From the NCBI GenBank assembly GCA_016714045.1, contig JADJNY010000002.1, forward strand, positions 186,001-250,000: a stretch of 64,000 nucleotides of DNA, in the 5' to 3' direction. Position 1 is the stretch's first letter. Each line of letters begins with the position of its first letter. The notes beneath the pieces were generated by a model that did not search any database, was not told where the DNA came from, and saw nothing but the letters and a program-made list of their open reading frames with translations. Source of the stretch: Planctomycetota bacterium. Lineage in GTDB: Bacteria; Planctomycetota; UBA1135; GCA-002686595. A program made the position numbers and the translations under genes. Of the stretch, positions 25,035 to 33,985 are shown one piece after another.

Positions 25035-28000
25035 CGTCGGCCTGTCGCGCGCATTCTCCCGGCCTCGGCGCCGGCCTTCAAGAGACCTTCGAACCAAGCG
25101 AGCGCCGCGCGCGCGGTCGTGTGCTTCGTGGGGATGACGAGGTGGGCGATGCCCGTGCGCAGCGGGCGGAGCTCGGCGAGGCGCAGGTCGAGGCCCTGTT
25201 CGAGCGCGACACGATCGCCGTACTCGAGCAAGTAGACGTCCTTGCGCCAGGCGAGGCGCTTGATCGAGAGCTCCTCGAGTTGCGCCTTGAGCCGGAACAA
25301 GAGCAGGAGATCGTTCGCGGGGTCGGGCACGCGGCCGAAGCGATCGCGCAGCATGTCGTGCGCGCGCGCGCGGTCCTCTTCGTTGCGGATGGTCGAGAGC
25401 TGGCGCAGCACCTCGAGGCGTGCCTTGCCGTCGGGGATCCACTCCTCGGGCAAGTAGGCGCGCAGGCCGAGCTCGAGCTCCGCGCCGCCCTCCTCGTCCT
25501 TCGACTCGGTGATCTGCTCGAGCGTCTGTCCGTCCTGCAGCTTGTCGATCGTCTGCTTCAAGAGACGGCAGTACATGTCGTAGCCGATCGCGCCGATGTG
25601 CCCCGATTGCTGCGGGCCGAGGATGTTGCCCGCGCCGCGGATCTCGAGGTCCTTCATGCTGATCTGGAAACCCGCGCCGAGCTGACGCATTTCCTCGAGC
25701 GCCTTCAAACGCTCCTTCGCGTCCTGCTTCAGGGGCTTCCACTTCTCGACGAGCAGGTAGCACCACGCCTTGTGCTTGCCGCGCCCGACGCGGCCGCGCA
25801 GCTGGTGGAGCTCGGCGAGGCCGAAGTGGTCCGCGTGGTCGATCACGATCGTGCCCGCGCTCGGGATGTCGATGCCGCTCTCGATGATCGTCGTCGCGAC
25901 GAGGACGTCGACTTCGCCGTGCGTGAACGCGTCCATCACCTTCTTGAGCTCGCGCGCGCCCATCTGGCCGTGGCCGATCGCGTAGGAACACTCGGGCACG
26001 AGGCGGGAGAGCCGTAGCGCCGTCTGCTGGATCGATTCGACGCGGTTGTGCAGGAAGAACACCTGTCCGCCGCGGTTCTTCTCGAAGAGCAGCGCCTCGC
26101 GGATCTGCTCCTCGTCCTCGACGTAGCCGAGCACCGTGTCGATCTCCTGCCGGCCGTCGGGCGGGATCGTCAACGCGGAGATGTCGCGCACGCCCGAGAT
26201 CGACATGTGGAGCGTGCGCGGGATGGGCGTAGCGGTGAGCGTGAGCAGGTCGACTTGCGCGCGGAGCTTCTTGAAGTGCTCCTTGTGCTGCACGCCGAAG
26301 CGCTGCTCCTCGTCGACGATGACGAGGCCGAGGTTCTTGAAGCGCACGTCGCTCGACAGGATGCGGTGCGTGCCGATCACGATGTCGACCTCGCCCAGCT
26401 CGACCTTCGTCAGCACCTCGCGCGCGTCCTTGCCCGTGACGTAGCGCGACAGCTCGGCGACCTCGACGGGGAAGTCGGCCATCCGCTCCTTGAACGTCTC
26501 GTAGTGCTGCTCCGCGAGCACGGTCGTCGGCACGAGCACGGCGACTTGTCCGCCGCCGTTCACGACGCGGAACGCGGCGCGCACGGCGAGCTCGGTCTTC
26601 CCGAAGCCGACGTCGCCGCACAGGAGCCGGTCCATCGGCTTGTCGCTCGAGAGGTCCGCGCGGATCTCCGCGTCGACGGTCTTCTGGTCGGGCGTGTCGA
26701 CGTAGGGGAACGCGCCGATCATGTCGCGCACGATCTCGTCGTCGCCGGGCCACGCCGGGCGCGTGCGCAGGGCGCGCTTCGCCTGCACCTCGAGCAGCTC
26801 CGTCGCCAGGTCGAACAGCGCGCGCTCGACCTTCTCCTTGCGTTTGCGGAACGACTGGCTGCCGATCTTGTCGAGCGGCGGCGAGAGCGAGCCCGAGCCC
26901 ACGTACCGCTGCACCATGTCGATGCGCGACACGGGCACGAACAGGCTGACCTCGTCGGCGAACAGGAGGTGGAGGTGGTCCTCCTCGCCGCCCGCGCGCT
27001 CCATGCGCTTCAGGCCGTGGAAGCGCGCGAGCCCGTGGACCGCGTGCACCACGAGGTCGCCGGGCTTGAGCTCGAAGAAGCTCTGCAGCGCGCGCACGCG
27101 GTAGTGCGCGGCCGCCTTCGGCGCGGCGCGGCGGCCGAGGATGCCCGCGAGCTCGCGGTGGTTCAGCACGACGAGCCGCAGCGCGGGGATGCGGAAGCCC
27201 TTCGCGATCGAACCGACGCGCGTCTCGACGCGTTCGACGCTGCCGGCCTCGGCGAGCAGTGCGCGGAAACGGTGCTCCTCGGCCTCGTTCTGGCACAGGA
27301 CGAGCGCGTGCGATTCGTCCAGCGTCGCTTCGCGCAGCGCGCGCGCTGCTTCGCGCATGCCGACCGCGAGCGACTGCACGGAGCGCGTGTCGAAGTTGAC
27401 GTCCTTGGCGGGCAGGCTCTGCAGGTCGATGCGGCGGCGCCGTTCGAGCGTGCGCCCGAACTCGAGCAGCGCCTGCGCGTGCGCGGGCGACTGGATGCGC
27501 AGGCCGCCGGCCTTGTCCTCGACGCGGAGCGGCTCGATCTCGACGAACGTGGTCGTGGGGGAGGCGAGCGACGACAGGAGCACGCCGTCGCCGTCCTCGA
27601 CGCCGCCCGCGTCCGTCGCGAGGCACACCTGCACCTGCTTCACGCTCTCGACGCTGCGCTGGTCGAGCGGGTCGAACGTGCGCAAGGACTCGATCTCGTC
27701 GCCGAAGAGCTCGATGCGCAGGGGCAGCTCCGCGGCGAACGGATAGAGGTCGAGGATCTCGCCGCGCAGGCTGACCTCGCCGGGACGTTCCGCGAGCGGC
27801 TGGCGCGCGTAGCCCGCGGACACGAGCCGCTCGAGCAGCCCCTCCGCGTCGAGCTTCTGCCCCGCCTGCAGGCCGAGGTAGTCCCGTTCGAGGTCGCCGG
27901 GGCTCGGCAGGGGTTGCAGGAGCGAGAGCAACGACGCGACGACGAGGCGCGGACGACGCTCCGGCGGACCGCCGACTTGCTGCGCGACTTGGAGCCGGCG

Positions 28001-28324
28001 GCGGACGAGGTCGAGGTCCGCGTGCGCCGTGCCGCCTTTCCCGTGCGGATCGCGCGCCGGGAGCCACGTCGCGCGCGCGCCGAAGGCCTCGAGGTCGTCG
28101 ACGAATGCCTCCGCTTCGGCGTCCGACGCCGTCACGGCGATCCACGGTCCCTGCGCGCGCTCCGCGAGCAACGCGAGCACCAGCGCTTGCGCGGAGCCCC
28201 ACAGGTTGCCCGCGCCGACGTGCTGGCGCGCGCCCACCGCGGCGAGCAGGCGTTCGAAGTCGGGGAAGCCCGCGCTGGCGAGCTCCTTCGCGAGCTCGCG
28301 CGGCGCGTCGGCGCGCACGCTCAC
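25031..28324 (-). CDS. mfd: transcription-repair coupling factor
   Basis: Mfd displaces RNA polymerase stalled at DNA lesions and recruits UvrA. The 1097-residue protein has the full set: UvrB-like N-terminal region (about 20-360), the RNA polymerase interaction domain beginning ELKPGDLVVHAVHGLARFHG near 470, and the RecG-like translocase with Walker A GDVGFGKTE near 563, the DEEQRFGVQHKE box, TATPIPRTLHMS, and the C-terminal D7 region. The start is GTG at 28324, overlapping the rnc stop by 4 bases (GTGA). It also overlaps the next gene by 4 bases, so rnc, mfd and the SurA-like gene form one coupled unit. Confidence 0.97.
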   Translation of the reverse strand: MSVRADAPRELAKELASAGFPDFERLLAAVGARQHVGAGNLWGSAQALVLALLAERAQGPWIAVTASDAEAEAFVDDLEAFGARATWLPARDPHGKGGTAHADLDLVRRRLQVAQQVGGPPERRPRLVVASLLSLLQPLPSPGDLERDYLGLQAGQKLDAEGLLERLVSAGYARQPLAERPGEVSLRGEILDLYPFAAELPLRIELFGDEIESLRTFDPLDQRSVESVKQVQVCLATDAGGVEDGDGVLLSSLASPTTTFVEIEPLRVEDKAGGLRIQSPAHAQALLEFGRTLERRRRIDLQSLPAKDVNFDTRSVQSLAVGMREAARALREATLDESHALVLCQNEAEEHRFRALLAEAGSVERVETRVGSIAKGFRIPALRLVVLNHRELAGILGRRAAPKAAAHYRVRALQSFFELKPGDLVVHAVHGLARFHGLKRMERAGGEEDHLHLLFADEVSLFVPVSRIDMVQRYVGSGSLSPPLDKIGSQSFRKRKEKVERALFDLATELLEVQAKRALRTRPAWPGDDEIVRDMIGAFPYVDTPDQKTVDAEIRADLSSDKPMDRLLCGDVGFGKTELAVRAAFRVVNGGGQVAVLVPTTVLAEQHYETFKERMADFPVEVAELSRYVTGKDAREVLTKVELGEVDIVIGTHRILSSDVRFKNLGLVIVDEEQRFGVQHKEHFKKLRAQVDLLTLTATPIPRTLHMSISGVRDISALTIPPDGRQEIDTVLGYVEDEEQIREALLFEKNRGGQVFFLHNRVESIQQTALRLSRLVPECSYAIGHGQMGARELKKVMDAFTHGEVDVLVATTIIESGIDIPSAGTIVIDHADHFGLAELHQLRGRVGRGKHKAWCYLLVEKWKPLKQDAKERLKALEEMRQLGAGFQISMKDLEIRGAGNILGPQQSGHIGAIGYDMYCRLLKQTIDKLQDGQTLEQITESKDEEGGAELELGLRAYLPEEWIPDGKARLEVLRQLSTIRNEEDRARAHDMLRDRFGRVPDPANDLLLLFRLKAQLEELSIKRLAWRKDVYLLEYGDRVALEQGLDLRLAELRPLRTGIAHLVIPTKHTTARAALAWFEGLLKAGAEAGRMRATGRR

Positions 28325-29027
28325 GAGTGGGCCTCGTCTTCGCCGTCCGCGGGCGGAGCGAGATCCGGGGCGAGCTCCTCGAGCACGAGCAGCGCTTCGT
28401 GCGCTGCCCAGCTCTCCGCTTCCTTGCGCGTGCGGCCCCACGCGGGCGGGTGTCGCTCGCCCCCGACCTCGCATTCGACCAGGAACGCGCGCGCGTGCGC
28501 TTCGCCGCGGCTCTCGAGCAGCACGTACTTCGGCAGGTTGTTCCAGCGCTTCTGGCAGAGCTGTTGGAGACGTTGTTTCGGGTTCGAGGTCCGCGTGCGC
28601 GCGCGGACGCGCTCGAGCGGGCTCCTCAGCGTCGTCAGCACGAACGCGCGCGCCGCTTCGAGCCCGCCGTCGAGGTACACGGCGCCGAGCACGGCCTCGT
28701 ACAGGTTCGCGAGCACGGGCGCGGGAGCGTGCGCGACCGCAGCCCGGGCCCCACGCGCGCCCGCCGCTCCAGATCGAGCCGCCGCGCGGCGTCGGCGAGC
28801 GTGCGGCGGGACACCACGCTCGCCTTGAGCTCGGTCAGGTCGCCCTCGGGCAGGTCCTGGTGGTGGCGGTACAGCTCCTCGGCGACGACGAGGTCGAGCG
28901 CGGCGTCCCCGAGGAACTCGAGCCGCTCGTTGTCGTGGGAGAGCCCCACGGACGAGTGCGTCAACGCGAGCTCGCACAGTTCGACGTGCGCGAAGTCGTA
29001 GGGGAGCTCGGGGGCGTGGCCGGACAT
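28321..29027 (-). pseudogene. rnc: ribonuclease III with an apparent frameshift
   Basis: RNase III cleaves double-stranded RNA in rRNA and mRNA processing. Two frames are needed. The first, from ATG 29027, holds the catalytic signature ERLEFLGDAALDLVVAE and ends sensibly around ARVGPGL. The second picks up with VLANLYEAVLGAVYLDGG (second catalytic Glu) and the complete double-stranded RNA-binding domain (NPKQRLQQLC to EAESWAAHEALLVLEEL). The switch lies at about 28730-28745, near the G/C-run ggggcccggg, and is repaired by adding one base. Everything else is intact, including the 4-base overlap with mfd, so a sequencing error is likely; real inactivation or frameshifting cannot be excluded. 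Confidence 0.85.
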
Positions 29028-29173
29028 TTTCCGCGAAGGATCGCCGAGGTCGGTGGCACAGTCTACGGCCCGGCGAGGGCTCTCCCCATGCTCCACCGTC
29101 CCCACGTTCGTCGTTTCCGCCCTGTGCTCCCCCCGGCGGTTGGACGCCGCTCCGCGACCGCCTCGGAGGTCGC

Positions 29174-30046
29174 ATGAGCGCTCCGGCCGATTCCACGGCG
29201 GGCCTCGCGATCGAGGTCCGCGGGCTCGTTCGGTCCTTCGGGGACCGGCGCGCGGTCGACGGACTCGATCTCGAGGTCCGACGCGGTGAGAGCCTCGGGC
29301 TCCTCGGGCCGAACGGCGCCGGGAAGACGACCACGATCCGGATCTTGTCGACCTTGGCGCGCCCGACCGCGGGGCACGTGCGCGTGCTCGGTCTCGATCC
29401 CGAGCGAGAACCCGCAGAGCTGCGCCGGCGCATCGGCGTCGTGCCGCAGGAGCTCGCGCTCTACGACGACCTCACCGCGCGCGAGAACCTTGCGTTCTTC
29501 GCCCGTGCCCACGGGCTCGACGGCGCGCGGCGCACGGAGCGCGTCGACTGGGCGCTCGAGCTCGCGCGACTCGCCGACCGGGCGAGCGATCGCGTGAACT
29601 CGTTCTCGGGCGGCATGAAGCGCCGGTTGAACCTCGTCGTGGCGCTCCTGCACGAGCCCGAGCTCGTCTTCCTCGACGAACCGACCGTCGGCATCGATCC
29701 ACAGTCGCGCAATCACGTCTTCGAGATGGTGGAGCGCCTGGTCGCGGGCGGGACGACGATCGTCTACACCACGCACCAGCTCGGCGAGGTGGAGCGCCTC
29801 TGCGCGCGCATCGTCGTCCTCGATCGCGGACGCAAGCTGGCCGAGGGCGCGTTGCGCGACCTGCAGCGCCTCGCGTCGGACCGCCGCACGCACGCGCTCC
29901 GGCTCGACGCGGGGTCCGACGCGGAAGTCGCGCGCGCCCTCCTCGCCGAGCGCGGGATCGCCGCGCGCGTGGAGGAGGAGTTCCCGAGCCTCGAAGAAGT
30001 GTTCCTGGGCCTGACGGGGCGCGCCTTGCGCGACGACGAAGGATGA
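29174..30046 (+). CDS. ABC transporter ATP-binding protein, ABC-2 exporter type
   Basis: The 290-residue ATPase has Walker A GPNGAGKTT (44-52), Q-loop GVVPQELALYDDLTARENL, signature SFSGGMKRR, Walker B LVFLDEPTVGIDP and the switch His in TTHQ. The sequence style matches the DrrA/CcmA-like group that pairs with ABC-2 permeases for drug, lipid or polysaccharide export or for Na+ extrusion. After the nucleotide-binding domain there is a short C-terminal regulatory segment (LRLDAGSDAEV...). It is followed 118 bases later by its permease. Substrate unknown. Confidence 0.94.
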   Translation: MSAPADSTAGLAIEVRGLVRSFGDRRAVDGLDLEVRRGESLGLLGPNGAGKTTTIRILSTLARPTAGHVRVLGLDPEREPAELRRRIGVVPQELALYDDLTARENLAFFARAHGLDGARRTERVDWALELARLADRASDRVNSFSGGMKRRLNLVVALLHEPELVFLDEPTVGIDPQSRNHVFEMVERLVAGGTTIVYTTHQLGEVERLCARIVVLDRGRKLAEGALRDLQRLASDRRTHALRLDAGSDAEVARALLAERGIAARVEEEFPSLEEVFLGLTGRALRDDEG

Positions 30047-30164
30047 GCGGGCTCGATTCTTGCGCACGCGGCTCGCGTCGAACCCGCGCGGGGCTCCGGC
30101 TCCGATCGGGGCCGAGCGCACTTGGAGCGCGGCGCGCTCTCGAACGCACGACGGAGGATGCACG

Positions 30165-31490
30165 ATGATCGCGCTCGCTTGGACCTTCGCTCGGAAGGAC
30201 CTGACGCTCTATCTGCGCGACCGCACGGCGCTCGCGCTCTCGATCCTGCTCCCGCTCTTCCTCGCGGGCATCTTCGGGGCCGCGATGGGCTCGTTCGGCG
30301 GGAAGAACACGATCGGGAAGGTGCGGATCCTCGTCGAGGACCTCGATGGGACTCCGCGCTCCAAGGAGCTCGTGCAGCTCCTCACCGCGACCGAAGGGCT
30401 GCGCGTGCAGGTCGAGACGGACGTCCGAAAGCGCGTCGCGAACGGCAAGGCGCCCGCGGCGCTCGTCGTGCCTTCGGGCTACGGCGCGGATCTCGACGCC
30501 GGGCGCGGGATGCGTCTCAAGCTCTACCGCGATCCGGCGCAGGAGATCGAGCAGCAGATCATCGCGGGCAACTTGCTCCCCGTGCTGTTCCGCGCCGGAG
30601 GCTCGAAGCTGTCGCGTGACGTCGTGAAGCGCGGGATGAGCGAGCTCGGGCTCTCCGTCGATGCGATCCCGGGCTTCGACGCGGCGTTCGATTCGACGTG
30701 GGAGCTCATGCAGGGTCTCGCGGAAACCGCGCAGTCGAACGGCGGCTCCGTCGAGGCCACCGGGAGCACGACGGCAGCGAAGGAGGACGCGAGCGCGGAC
30801 CCCGACTTCCTGACGCGGCTGCCGAACTTCCTCGGCCTCGAGGTCGAGGACGTCGCGGGCGGCGAGGATCAGGACAATCGTCGCGCAGGAAAGTCGCACG
30901 CGGTGTCGGGCATCGGCGTGATGATGCTGCTGTTCGGCCTCGTCGCCGCGGGCGGGTCGATCCTCGAGGAGCGGGCGCAAGGCACGCTCACGCGGCTCCT
31001 GCTCACGCCGGCGTCGAGCGCGTCGGTCCTGCTCGGGAAGTTCCTCTTCACCTTCCTCTCGGGGATGCTGCAGCTCGTGATCTTGTTCGCGTTCGGCACG
31101 CTCGTCTTCGACGTGCCCGTGTGGCGCGATCCGCTCGCGGTGCTGGTCGTCTCGGCGTCGGTGTGCGCTGCGGCGACGAGCCTCGGGCTCTTCCTCGCGG
31201 TGTCGTGCAACTCGCGCAAGCAGCTCGAGGGCCTCTCGACCCTGATCATCCTCGTGATGAGCGCGCTCGGCGGGAGCTGGTTCCCGCTCGCGATCACGCC
31301 GGAGTGGTACCGCACGCTCGGGCACTTCACGCTGAACGCATGGGCGATGGACGCCTACCAGGGGCTCTTCTGGTACCAGAAGGGGCTCGGAGGCGTTTGG
31401 CTCGAGGTGCTCGTGCTCCTCGCGATCGCGGGTACGATGGCCGCCCTGGCGGCGCGCGGATGGCACCGGCGCTTCGCCACGAACGCATGA
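30165..31490 (+). CDS. ABC-2 type transporter permease
   Basis: The 441-residue membrane protein has the ABC-2 plan: one N-terminal transmembrane helix (LALSILLPLFLAGIFGAAMG), a large extracytoplasmic domain (about 45-255) with a variable Ser/Thr/Asp-rich part, then five or so hydrophobic segments, including GIGVMMLLFGLVAAGGSILEERAQGTL, the permease hallmark E-R-x-x-G-T. It belongs to the NatB/YhaP-like group rather than the short 250-residue kind. ATG 30165 follows GGAGGATGCACG. The stop overlaps the start of a 54-residue membrane protein (ATGA). Confidence 0.92.
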   Translation: MIALAWTFARKDLTLYLRDRTALALSILLPLFLAGIFGAAMGSFGGKNTIGKVRILVEDLDGTPRSKELVQLLTATEGLRVQVETDVRKRVANGKAPAALVVPSGYGADLDAGRGMRLKLYRDPAQEIEQQIIAGNLLPVLFRAGGSKLSRDVVKRGMSELGLSVDAIPGFDAAFDSTWELMQGLAETAQSNGGSVEATGSTTAAKEDASADPDFLTRLPNFLGLEVEDVAGGEDQDNRRAGKSHAVSGIGVMMLLFGLVAAGGSILEERAQGTLTRLLLTPASSASVLLGKFLFTFLSGMLQLVILFAFGTLVFDVPVWRDPLAVLVVSASVCAAATSLGLFLAVSCNSRKQLEGLSTLIILVMSALGGSWFPLAITPEWYRTLGHFTLNAWAMDAYQGLFWYQKGLGGVWLEVLVLLAIAGTMAALAARGWHRRFATNA

Positions 31491-31651
31491 GCGACTCGCA
31501 TCGACCAGACGATCGGCACGTGGAACCGTTGTATGCGGCGGTGGAGCCGGAGCGTGAGAAACGGGATGGGCCGGGGCTCGGGGTGCGACTCGCGCTGGTG
31601 CTTGTCGTCGCGCTCGCGCTGGTGTGGCTCGTGGTGAAGCAGGCGTACTAG
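31487..31651 (+). CDS. 54-residue single-span membrane microprotein coupled to the ABC permease
   Basis: Starts at ATG 31487, overlapping the permease stop by 4 bases (ATGA), and encodes 54 residues: a charged, soluble N-terminal half (DSHRPDDRH...EREKRDG) and one hydrophobic helix (VRLALVLVVALALVWLVV) with a Lys near the C-terminal end (VKQAY). The overlap, the amphiphilic layout and the clean stop argue for a real gene. It could be an accessory subunit of the transporter (inference). I do not recognise a family. Confidence 0.6.
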   Translation: MSDSHRPDDRHVEPLYAAVEPEREKRDGPGLGVRLALVLVVALALVWLVVKQAY

Positions 31652-32169
31652 CGCTCGGCCTCACGAGTCCGCACCAAGAGAACACACCTGCGCACCGAGG
31701 CCCTGCGTGGGGATCCAGACGGCCGAACAGGTCCTCGGCCCGCTGGAGCGCCCCGGCGCCTCGGTACGAGTGGGTCGGACCACCGATGCCAACGCGTGAA
31801 GTCGAGCACGAGCGGTCCATCGCGCGCCGTCGTTGCAGCGGCCTTGGCTTCCCGGTTTGCCTTGGGTCCTCGACCTGCCTGGCTTCTGCCTAGTAGAACT
31901 CTGCGTTCGCCTCGGGCCGGAGGACCGGCCCGAGGCGAACGCAGAGTTCTACTAGGAAGAATGGGAGCGGAAGGCAGCCGAACGGTTTGCCGCGTGCGAT
32001 CGGGGACTCGAGGAAGGCGGTGGGGGCGGTCGGTCGCGCGGAGAGGATTCGATGGGACGAAGGCGGTTTGCCGTCCGAGAGGGGACGCGTCCGCGCAGCT
32101 CGTCCGCAGCTCGTGGTGACCCGGAGAGAACCGCGGCCCGTCCAGGCCACGAGTGCCGACTCGAACGGT
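31652..32169. other. 518-base gap without a gene
   Basis: The gap separates the ABC transporter unit from the stop of dgt. Open frames here are poor in composition and lack starts with ribosome binding sites. Its main content is the perfect palindrome at 31889-31956. The remainder shows no repeat or promoter that I would defend. Confidence 0.7.
31889..31956. repeat. palindromic element, copy 2: perfect 32-bp inverted repeat with AGGA loop
   Basis: The arms 31889-31920 and 31925-31956 are perfect reverse complements over 32 bases with a 4-base loop AGGA. The inner 20 bases (31913-31932) are identical to 8609-8628 in the tsaD-larB gap. The ends read CCTAGTAGAAC and GTTCTACTAGG, and TTCTACT also follows the other copy. 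It could be a bidirectional terminator, but the length, perfect arms and recurrence suggest a dispersed REP-like palindrome. Confidence 0.92.
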
Positions 32170-33372
32170 TCACCCCCCGCTTCGTCGCTCGAACGGCGGC
32201 TTGCCGAAGAGCCGCTCGAACTCCTGCTCCGCGAACCGATCCGTCATGCCCGCGAGGTAGTCGCACACTGCGCGCTCGAGCCCGACCTCGTCGGCCCAGC
32301 CCTGGTACCACGCCGACATCTCCTGCGGACGACCGACGTACGCGGTGAAGAGCGCCTGGAGCACCCGGCGCGCGTGTTCCGAGAGCTCCTTCAGGTGCGG
32401 GTGCCGATAGAAGTGCTCGTAGAGGAAGCTCTGCAGCTCCTGCACGAGCGGGTGGAGCTCCTTCCCGTGCGCGACGAGCATCCGCGCGTGTGCGCGGACC
32501 TCGGCGGGGGAGCGCACGCCCGCGTCCGCGATGCGTTGCGCGGAGGACGTGATCAAGTCGTTGATGCACGTGCCTATCAGCTCCGTCGCGACGCGCTTGA
32601 TGCGCAGCTTCCGGTCGTACGTCGTCGTGCGAAATCCCGGATGGCGGCGGTCGACCGTCTCGCACGAGCGGCGCCACAGCTCCGAACCTCCGAAGAGCAC
32701 GTCCTCGGTGAACATGCCCGCGAGCAGACCGTCCTCGACGTCGTGCATGTCGTAGGCGGTCGAATCGGAGAGGTCGACGACCTGCGCTTCGAGGTACGGC
32801 CGCTGCGGCCGCGGCGCGAACTCGTCGGGCCAGTCCTCGTCCTTCTCGTGCTTGAGCAGCGACTCGCGCAGCTCGCGCGTGAGGTTGAGCCCCGGATACT
32901 CGGGATTGCGTCGCTCGAGCAAGTCGACGACGCGCAGCACCTGCGCGTTGTGGCGGAAACCGCCGTGCGCCTGCATCAGCTCGTCGAGCGCCACCTCGCC
33001 GCGGTGGCCGAACGGTGGGTGGCCGATGTCGTGCGCGAGCGCCAGGACCTCGCACAGGGTCTCGTTCAGCGCGAGCGCGTTGCCGACGCTGCGCGCGACC
33101 TGCGCGACCTCGAGGCTGTGCGAGAGGCGCGTGCGGTACTGGTCGCCCTCGCGGTTCACGAACACCTGCGTCTTGTACATGAGGCGCCGGAAGGCCGTGC
33201 TGTGCACGACGCGGTCGCGGTCACGCTCGAAGCAGGTGCGGAGCTCGTCGTCGGGTTCCGGGTGCTTGCGCCCCAGGCTCGCCGCGCTGCGGGTCGCGCA
33301 CGGCGCGAGGTCGCGCTCCTCGCGTGCCTCCTTGGCGCGGCGATCGAAGAGGTGCGGGTGGGGCTCGTGCAT
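32170..33372 (-). CDS. dgt: deoxyguanosinetriphosphate triphosphohydrolase-like protein
   Basis: Dgt enzymes split dNTPs into deoxynucleoside and triphosphate. The 400-residue protein shows the HD-domain metal ligands: RLSHSLEVAQ near residue 85 (His), then LAHDIGHPPFGHRGE (His-Asp, the family hallmark) and a distal Asp in DLSDSTAYDMHD. The N-terminal ERDRDRVVHSTAFRRLMYKTQVF is the typical dGTPase opening. The length fits the shorter dNTPase type 2 group rather than E. coli Dgt. Start ATG 33372. It is divergent from the lipoprotein gene with a 105-base gap. Confidence 0.93.
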   Translation of the reverse strand: MHEPHPHLFDRRAKEAREERDLAPCATRSAASLGRKHPEPDDELRTCFERDRDRVVHSTAFRRLMYKTQVFVNREGDQYRTRLSHSLEVAQVARSVGNALALNETLCEVLALAHDIGHPPFGHRGEVALDELMQAHGGFRHNAQVLRVVDLLERRNPEYPGLNLTRELRESLLKHEKDEDWPDEFAPRPQRPYLEAQVVDLSDSTAYDMHDVEDGLLAGMFTEDVLFGGSELWRRSCETVDRRHPGFRTTTYDRKLRIKRVATELIGTCINDLITSSAQRIADAGVRSPAEVRAHARMLVAHGKELHPLVQELQSFLYEHFYRHPHLKELSEHARRVLQALFTAYVGRPQEMSAWYQGWADEVGLERAVCDYLAGMTDRFAEQEFERLFGKPPFERRSGG

Positions 33373-33477
33373 GGGATCCGTGGGGAGGGGTGCGCGCTCG
33401 AGCGACCTAGCGCAATTCGAACGCGAGCGCGCGAGGCGTTCCTGCCGATGACTAGGATAGGATCTTCTCCACCTCCG

Positions 33478-33981
33478 ATGCGCTCCTCCATCGCACGCAC
33501 CGCGCTCCTCGGCCTGCTGCTCCTCGGTTCCGCCGGCTGCGGGGGCTCCTCGCAGCCGCCCCGGGGCGGAGCGCTCGGGCCGACCGTCCAAGCGCCGCTC
33601 CGCTTCGCAGGCCGGCTCTCGCTCTCGGGCTCGTTGGCGGGCGCGCGCGAAGGCGGCGTCCTGGTGCGGCTCGTCGAGCAGGCCACCGGGCGGGTGGTCC
33701 TGCGGCGCATCTACGACCTGGGCGATCCGCTCTGGGACCGCCGCGCCGCCGAGCAGTCGCTCTACTTCGCGCTCACGCCGGACAGCGCGTTCGACGCCGA
33801 ACCGCCCGTGCACGCGCCGATCGTCCTCGAGGCCGTCCACCTGCCCGCGGGCGTCGCCGCGGAGCCTTCGGCGGCGGACGAACGCGTGGTCGTGCTCGCG
33901 GAGCCGGGCGTGCTCGATGTCGAGCTCCGGCTCCACGGGGCGGCCGAAGTGGCCGGTGCCCACGCGCCCTCGCCGCGCTAG
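33478..33981 (+). CDS. lipoprotein of unknown function
   Basis: The 167-residue protein has a lipoprotein signal peptide: MRSSIARTALLGLLLLGSAGC, with Cys at about residue 21 as the lipidation site, followed by a Gly/Ser/Pro linker. The mature part is beta-rich (FAGRLSLSGSLAGAREGGVLVRLVEQATGRVVLRRIYDL), resembling a small Ig-like or cytochrome-c-biogenesis-type beta sandwich, but I recognise no family. The alternative ATG at 33448 would add ten residues before the signal; I prefer 33478. It ends 4 bases before a methyltransferase gene and is probably co-transcribed with it. Confidence 0.82.
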   Translation: MRSSIARTALLGLLLLGSAGCGGSSQPPRGGALGPTVQAPLRFAGRLSLSGSLAGAREGGVLVRLVEQATGRVVLRRIYDLGDPLWDRRAAEQSLYFALTPDSAFDAEPPVHAPIVLEAVHLPAGVAAEPSAADERVVVLAEPGVLDVELRLHGAAEVAGAHAPSPR

Positions 33982-33985
33982 GCGG

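Noticed and set aside
26048..28828. 926-residue plus-strand open frame opposite mfd and rnc
   Set aside because: Shadow frame without domains; mfd on the other strand is complete.
31890..32150. 86-residue minus-strand ORF over the palindrome
   Set aside because: It is made of the palindrome arm and Arg/Pro-rich sequence, with no ribosome binding site.
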